The translations under genes and the position numbers were made by a program. Below, piece by piece: positions 60,683 to 64,000 of a stretch of DNA of 64,000 bases. Origin of the DNA: Agrostemma githago (taxonomy: Eukaryota; Streptophyta; Magnoliopsida; Caryophyllales; Caryophyllaceae); assembly GCA_958450325.1 (NCBI GenBank), contig OY288254.1, forward strand, positions 37,401,077 through 37,465,076. Reading direction: 5' to 3'. Position 1 is the stretch's first letter. Each line of letters begins with the position of its first letter. The notes under the pieces are model-generated. The model ran no database searches, was not told where the DNA came from, and saw only the letters and a program-made list of their open reading frames with translations.

Positions 60683-61241
60683 CATGCTGTAATAAACGAT
60701 GAATTAGCTATGAATTTTTTTTTGAAACCTTCCTTTCCAGTATATCGAAGAAATTTTTGAAATTATATGGGCTATTAAACCTGTAGGTCCACCCACCTCG
60801 TATATGCAGGTTGCATATTTCATGAATAACCGGTAGTAATGACATAAAAATACATTAGAAACATCAGCTCCCTCGTTTACAGATATCATCATATTTGTGA
60901 AGATGTATTCACAGCCCTCCAAAATGCGGTGACCATATAGCTGTATCAAATTTTTAGGTATAGTAGCTTGTATCATACTCTTCTGTAAAATATTAAAAGA
61001 ATTGATTTATATCAGAAATCATAAATTATGCGTTAGTACTTTTTTTAAAGTAAATAAACATTGATTTGTATTACCTCTTCATCAATCAATATGAAGTGAA
61101 CTGCCGTGACACAGCTTGTATGGCTGTAAGGATCTGGTTGGTTCCATTTTCTTGTTCTTTTGTGCGAACATTAACATATTTCAAATACGGTTCAGGAATA
61201 TTGATGTCTTTATCGGGGGTTATAAGGAAACCGAGATTCAT

Positions 61242-61705
61242 TTTGAACTGATATGAGAAAATCAAATGTGAAGAGTACGATAAAACTAATCTTTGAAAAC
61301 AATTTAGATGAGAAAGTGAGGGTACTGATGGACACAATAGAAGAATTTATAGGACAAACAAAGTATATATCTTAGTATATATACTTAACTGTATACTAAC
61401 AAAGCATAATGTGTGAAAGGAACATTTATTATACATAATTGTATAATTGTAGTAGAATTATTATTGAAAGGTAATTAGGATACAATAGTTTATGCGCATA
61501 ATGTCTATAATATGGCAATGCATAATATGGCATTGCATGGTATATTATTTTAACATAGTCGTATAATGTGTATAGTATATTTTAACTATGGCAATAATAA
61601 TAAGTACTTAGCATAGTTTATAATAGTAATATTATCGTTAGTTTATATATAAGCATAGTAATATATTATGCGTATAATGTCTATAATCTGTATACATGAC
61701 AATAG
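61242..61705. other. AT-rich region upstream of the RPA-like gene
   Basis: Repeated CATAATGTCTATAAT and GCATAATATGGC-like words, similar in style to 38220-38300. No gene seen. An upstream first exon of the RPA-like gene could be hidden here. Confidence 0.4.
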
Positions 61706-62695
61706 TGTAGACACCCAAAATTTGACCGCCAGGTGTCTATGGCAGTTTCCAAAAAACACCCGATGATGATCGGACGCAAACGTGACTTAGTATACTCAGA
61801 TTTGGGCTCGGAATCAATAATATCCGACATGGACTTTTAGTGGAGTAAAAATCTCACAAAACAGACCTCAAATTCAGGCCCAGTGGGTCGTTCCGAGTCA
61901 AACAAGAGTAATTTGGGCCAAAACTGACGCCAAAAATAATTCCCGTCTTTTAGCGACCGGGTCAAAACCCGGTCAAGACAAACCCGACACAAAAAACGAC
62001 CGGGTGCATTCTCGAAACTTGCACCAGATTCAAAATCAGCAAAAAAACAATCCAAATCAACCCACAATCAATTAAAAATCAATCACAATCAAATTAAGGC
62101 TAATCAAGCCTTAAATTTTGCGGCTTGATTGATCCACTCGGTCGAGTGGATTGACCACTCGATCGAGTGGAGCCTCTCTGAACCAGTCCAGGTTCATTCA
62201 CGAGGGCACTCGACCGAGTGCACCCGCGCCACTCGGTCGAGTGACCCAGGGTCGGGGCTCCCTATAAATACCCCATGACCCCCATGCACAACAGACACTT
62301 CGGAAGACAACTATCAACACACTTTGGAACAACTTTTGCAACTACATAACCCTTACAACCTTTACAACTCGTTTGCATGCATATTCATCCCATACACACA
62401 ATACTACGACCCTAGCAACCCTAGGCAAAACACATCAAACCCGAGCCCCTCGTCCCTCGGAGAACCGGTGAAGCATACACACACATATACACACCATAAC
62501 TCGCATACATCCTCGATACTCCCAAGCCCGTGCCGCTATTACGAGTCCATTTCCGAGGTCCTTACTAAGCATGTATGTTGAGGGTGTCCTAAACCCCATC
62601 TCGATTTCTTTTTCTAGTCTCATTTCCATTTTATTTATCGTATTTTCGTATCGTATTTATAATCGTAATCATAACAGTAACACTAGCATTAATAT
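61706..62695 (+). repeat. 5' LTR of element G (3' part missing)
   Basis: About 990 bp recognised; the matching B LTR is 2401 bp. Shared parts are the first ~250 bp and the GCATGTAnGTTGAGGGTGT segment near 62569. The junction near 62695 to leader sequence is inferred from comparison with 9870 of element B. Confidence 0.65.
62134..62244 (+). promoter_or_regulatory. Array of CACTCGNTCGAGTG inverted motifs upstream of the G promoter
   Basis: Four copies: CCACTCGGTCGAGTGG (62134), CCACTCGATCGAGTGG (62155), GCACTCGACCGAGTGC (62207) and CCACTCGGTCGAGTGA (62230). The TATA box follows 17 bases after the last. One copy is a perfect palindrome. Likely a protein-binding or structural site of the LTR; role inferred from position. 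Confidence 0.6.
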
Positions 62696-63686
62696 TGTCG
62701 TTTTTGTTTTACGGTTCATGCATAACCCATATTTTCCCGGGCCGGTACTCGCGACCGTCGTCCCACTATACCGTTGATGTACTCCAATATGGATATGTCA
62801 AAAGGTGTCCATAGTCGATTCGAGTGGGTTTCGCGGCATGTTCTAAGATCAACTCGACTTAGGAAGTCCGTCCCGATCAACGTCTAGACTATGTGCACTG
62901 GTACAGACCCTCTATAGACCGACCGAGACTTAGTGTAAAGCATACATGGCGTCGTTATAATGCTTGCCTGACTACATGCTACTTGGTTTCTGAGTCGTTT
63001 TCAAAAAACCGTCTTTCTTCAAAGATTGCATCTTTTTCCAACTATCCAATTTCAAAAACCCGGGACGCATACCGAATTTAGGACTTATGATTTTACTCAA
63101 AATAGCCTATTTTATAGCCGGTATGCTGCCCAATTCAAAGCTCAAAAATACTTTCGAATTTTCAAAACCGAGGCCCGATACACTTTCCAATTTTCTCGAA
63201 AAATCGGGCCTTTCCCCGAGTTTTCTCGGGTTTTCCAAAATGATCAATTTTCAAAACCTTCCTCTCCTTAGGACTTTCCGTATTTAGCAGTGTCGGGTCA
63301 TGTCGTAAGTTGTCAAGGTCTTTAGCGTCGAAACTCCGTCGATCTTACATCACGAGTTTCTTCCCTATTCCAGTCCGCCTTATTAGACTAAGGCAATGCC
63401 CACCTACGTAGGACATACTCCTACGAAGGAGGGCCCGTTTACACAAATCGAGTCCAAAGTCTGGGGATGTCTCACGTGAACCTTCCTTCGAACAAGACCC
63501 GGCCCACCCGCCGATTCCTAAGGAAGGTCCACCTTTCACAAGTCACCCGTCTAGGTGTCATTTCCGAGTTATTTCCATTTTCTTTAGTCTTGTTCGGGAT
63601 GTACTTTCATTTCCGAGATTTGGGCTAGTTTCTGATCACGCGGTGTTCTTACAGACAGGCCACCCGAGACTAGATACCAACGCAAG
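62696..63686 (+). other. Leader of element G between LTR and gag
   Basis: About 1 kb non-coding, similar to 9870-10760 of element B, including GATCTTACATCACG and GCCCACCTACGTAGGACATACTC-like stretches. Long leaders are usual in Tat/Ogre elements. Confidence 0.6.
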
Positions 63687-64000
63687 ATGGACGAATTGAA
63701 AGATGCTCTGACCAAGATCGAGACTCAACTGACTGCCATCCAGGCTAATCAAGCGACTTTATCCACCCGCCTGAGCACCGTAGAGAAGACGGTCCCTGTT
63801 GCAGGATCTGAGCCCACTGGGCCCATAGCTGAGCTAATCAGCGTTGTTCGTAGGCTCGAGGAACAGGTTCACCTATCGACGAACAACTCGATCCACACTG
63901 AAAATGGTCGTTCCTATGCACCTTTGAATGACGAGCTACCGGCTAACCTCAACCTTACGGGAATTCCTATGTTTGAGGGTACCGAAGACCCGGTCCACCA
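63687..64000 (+). CDS. Tat-type gag, N-terminal part (continues beyond window)
   Basis: ATG at 63687 opens a frame of 104 codons with no stop before the window end. It starts MDELKDALTKIETQLTAIQA and forms a coiled coil (LSTRLSTVEKTV, later VVRRLEEQV). It then reaches LNLTGIPMFEGTEDPVHH, which matches the start of the gag capsid region of Tat/Ogre elements (a P-x-F/Y-D/E-G-T-x-D-P motif). Gag would form the virus-like particle. It is the only coding start among the B/G-type elements in this window. Downstream pol cannot be seen. Confidence 0.75.
   Translation, partial: MDELKDALTKIETQLTAIQANQATLSTRLSTVEKTVPVAGSEPTGPIAELISVVRRLEEQVHLSTNNSIHTENGRSYAPLNDELPANLNLTGIPMFEGTEDPVH

Larger units (their letters stand above)
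42037..61241 (-). pseudogene. RPA1-like OB-fold gene, split by a solo LTR with nested elements
   Basis: Minus-strand exons with GT/AG borders: 61241-61075 (VTAVHFILIDEE), 60982-60797 (IQATIPKNLI, then ILEGCEYIFTN), 60579-60521 joined across the insertion to 42875-42850 (DVIGELTSKGP, then FTIKITDIE), 42763-42636 (KVLSCDVWADYRDQL, then EPIIVVLQNVRFG), 42453-42369 (ILNYAIPEVEEF) and 42259-42037, ending at TAA. The ILIDE...ATI...LI...EG...Y start, the DVIG strand and the W.DY/IIVVLQ block are those of the single-strand DNA binding OB domains of plant RPA1-like proteins, a family common in host genomes and in Helitrons. The frame shifts between DVIG and RVFF and in the first exon. No helicase or C-terminal zinc domain was found. 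Probably a dead gene. Confidence 0.7.
61706..64000 (+). mobile_element. Tat-lineage element G, 5' part (runs off the window)
   Basis: Begins TGTAGACACCCAAAATTTGACCGCC, the LTR start of element B, preceded by AATAG (possible target duplication). A TATA box (CCTATAAATA) is at 62261-62270, with four CACTCGNTCGAGTG motifs before it. After about 62695 the sequence jumps to the B-type leader (TTTTACGGTTCATGCATAAC). The 3' part of the LTR and the PBS seem to be deleted or replaced. The leader then runs to a gag ORF at 63687. If the PBS is really absent, this copy cannot prime normally. Confidence 0.75.

Overview
This is a retrotransposon-dense stretch of a plant nuclear genome. The evidence is: intron-like GT/AG boundaries, long Ty3/gypsy LTR elements primed by tRNA-Asp (Athila type) or tRNA-Arg (Tat/Ogre type), microsatellites, and no bacterial-style operons. 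Tat elements carrying antisense extra ORFs plus a tandem-repeat block before the 3' LTR resemble the Retand type known from Silene, and the AT-rich parts contain ACTCCGTA-type motifs common in Caryophyllales. A Caryophyllales host (perhaps Silene) is therefore my inference; it is not proven.

Layout. Positions 1-16698 hold the 3' part of Tat element A (+): a sense ORF fragment, a seven-or-more-exon antisense gene with a plant mobile domain (PMD), two blocks of tandem repeats, and the 3' LTR. That LTR is split by element B (7372-16108, perfect TSD CCTGC), a non-coding Tat derivative with both LTRs. Positions 16699-21996 hold the 3' part of a second Tat element, E, with a Transposase_28-type antisense gene. 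That gene is cut in an exon by solo LTR F (18709-20261, TSD AGAGA). Positions 21997-26311 are old host-like DNA with an ABC1-kinase exon relic, a second solo LTR (22964-23766, TSD AGAAG) and a foldback element. Positions 26312-37931 are a complete Athila element (TSD TATAT) with gag, a 1635-codon pol frame and a broken third ORF. Positions 37932-42875 are AT-rich DNA with a TIR transposon-like unit carrying a gene fragment (38986-41280) and exons of an RPA-like OB-fold gene (minus strand). Positions 42876-60520 are a solo Tat LTR sitting in an exon of that RPA-like gene. The LTR is split by non-autonomous Athila-like element C (43156-58665, TSD GGATG, minus), which is split in turn by its relative D (45269-52922, TSD GTGAG, plus). 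Positions 60521-61705 carry the upstream RPA-like exons. Positions 61706-64000 are the start of Tat element G, whose gag ORF runs off the window.

How the parts relate. Element B has LTRs, PBS and PPT but no protein; G shares B's leader and encodes the start of a Tat gag, so G-like elements could supply proteins to B. C, D and F share LTRs, and C and D lack pol but keep a common ORF of unknown function with a conserved C-terminal motif. The Athila element at 26-38 kb uses the same tRNA-Asp primer site and could be a pol donor of the right lineage.

The most interesting signals are four. Family-specific inverted-repeat motifs lie upstream of the LTR TATA boxes and recur inside the Athila-lineage elements ahead of their 3' regions. 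A second, internal polypurine-tract module is present in all three Athila-lineage elements. The C/D protein is shared by two elements and described by no family I know. The RPA-like gene is scattered over about 19 kb by nested insertions.
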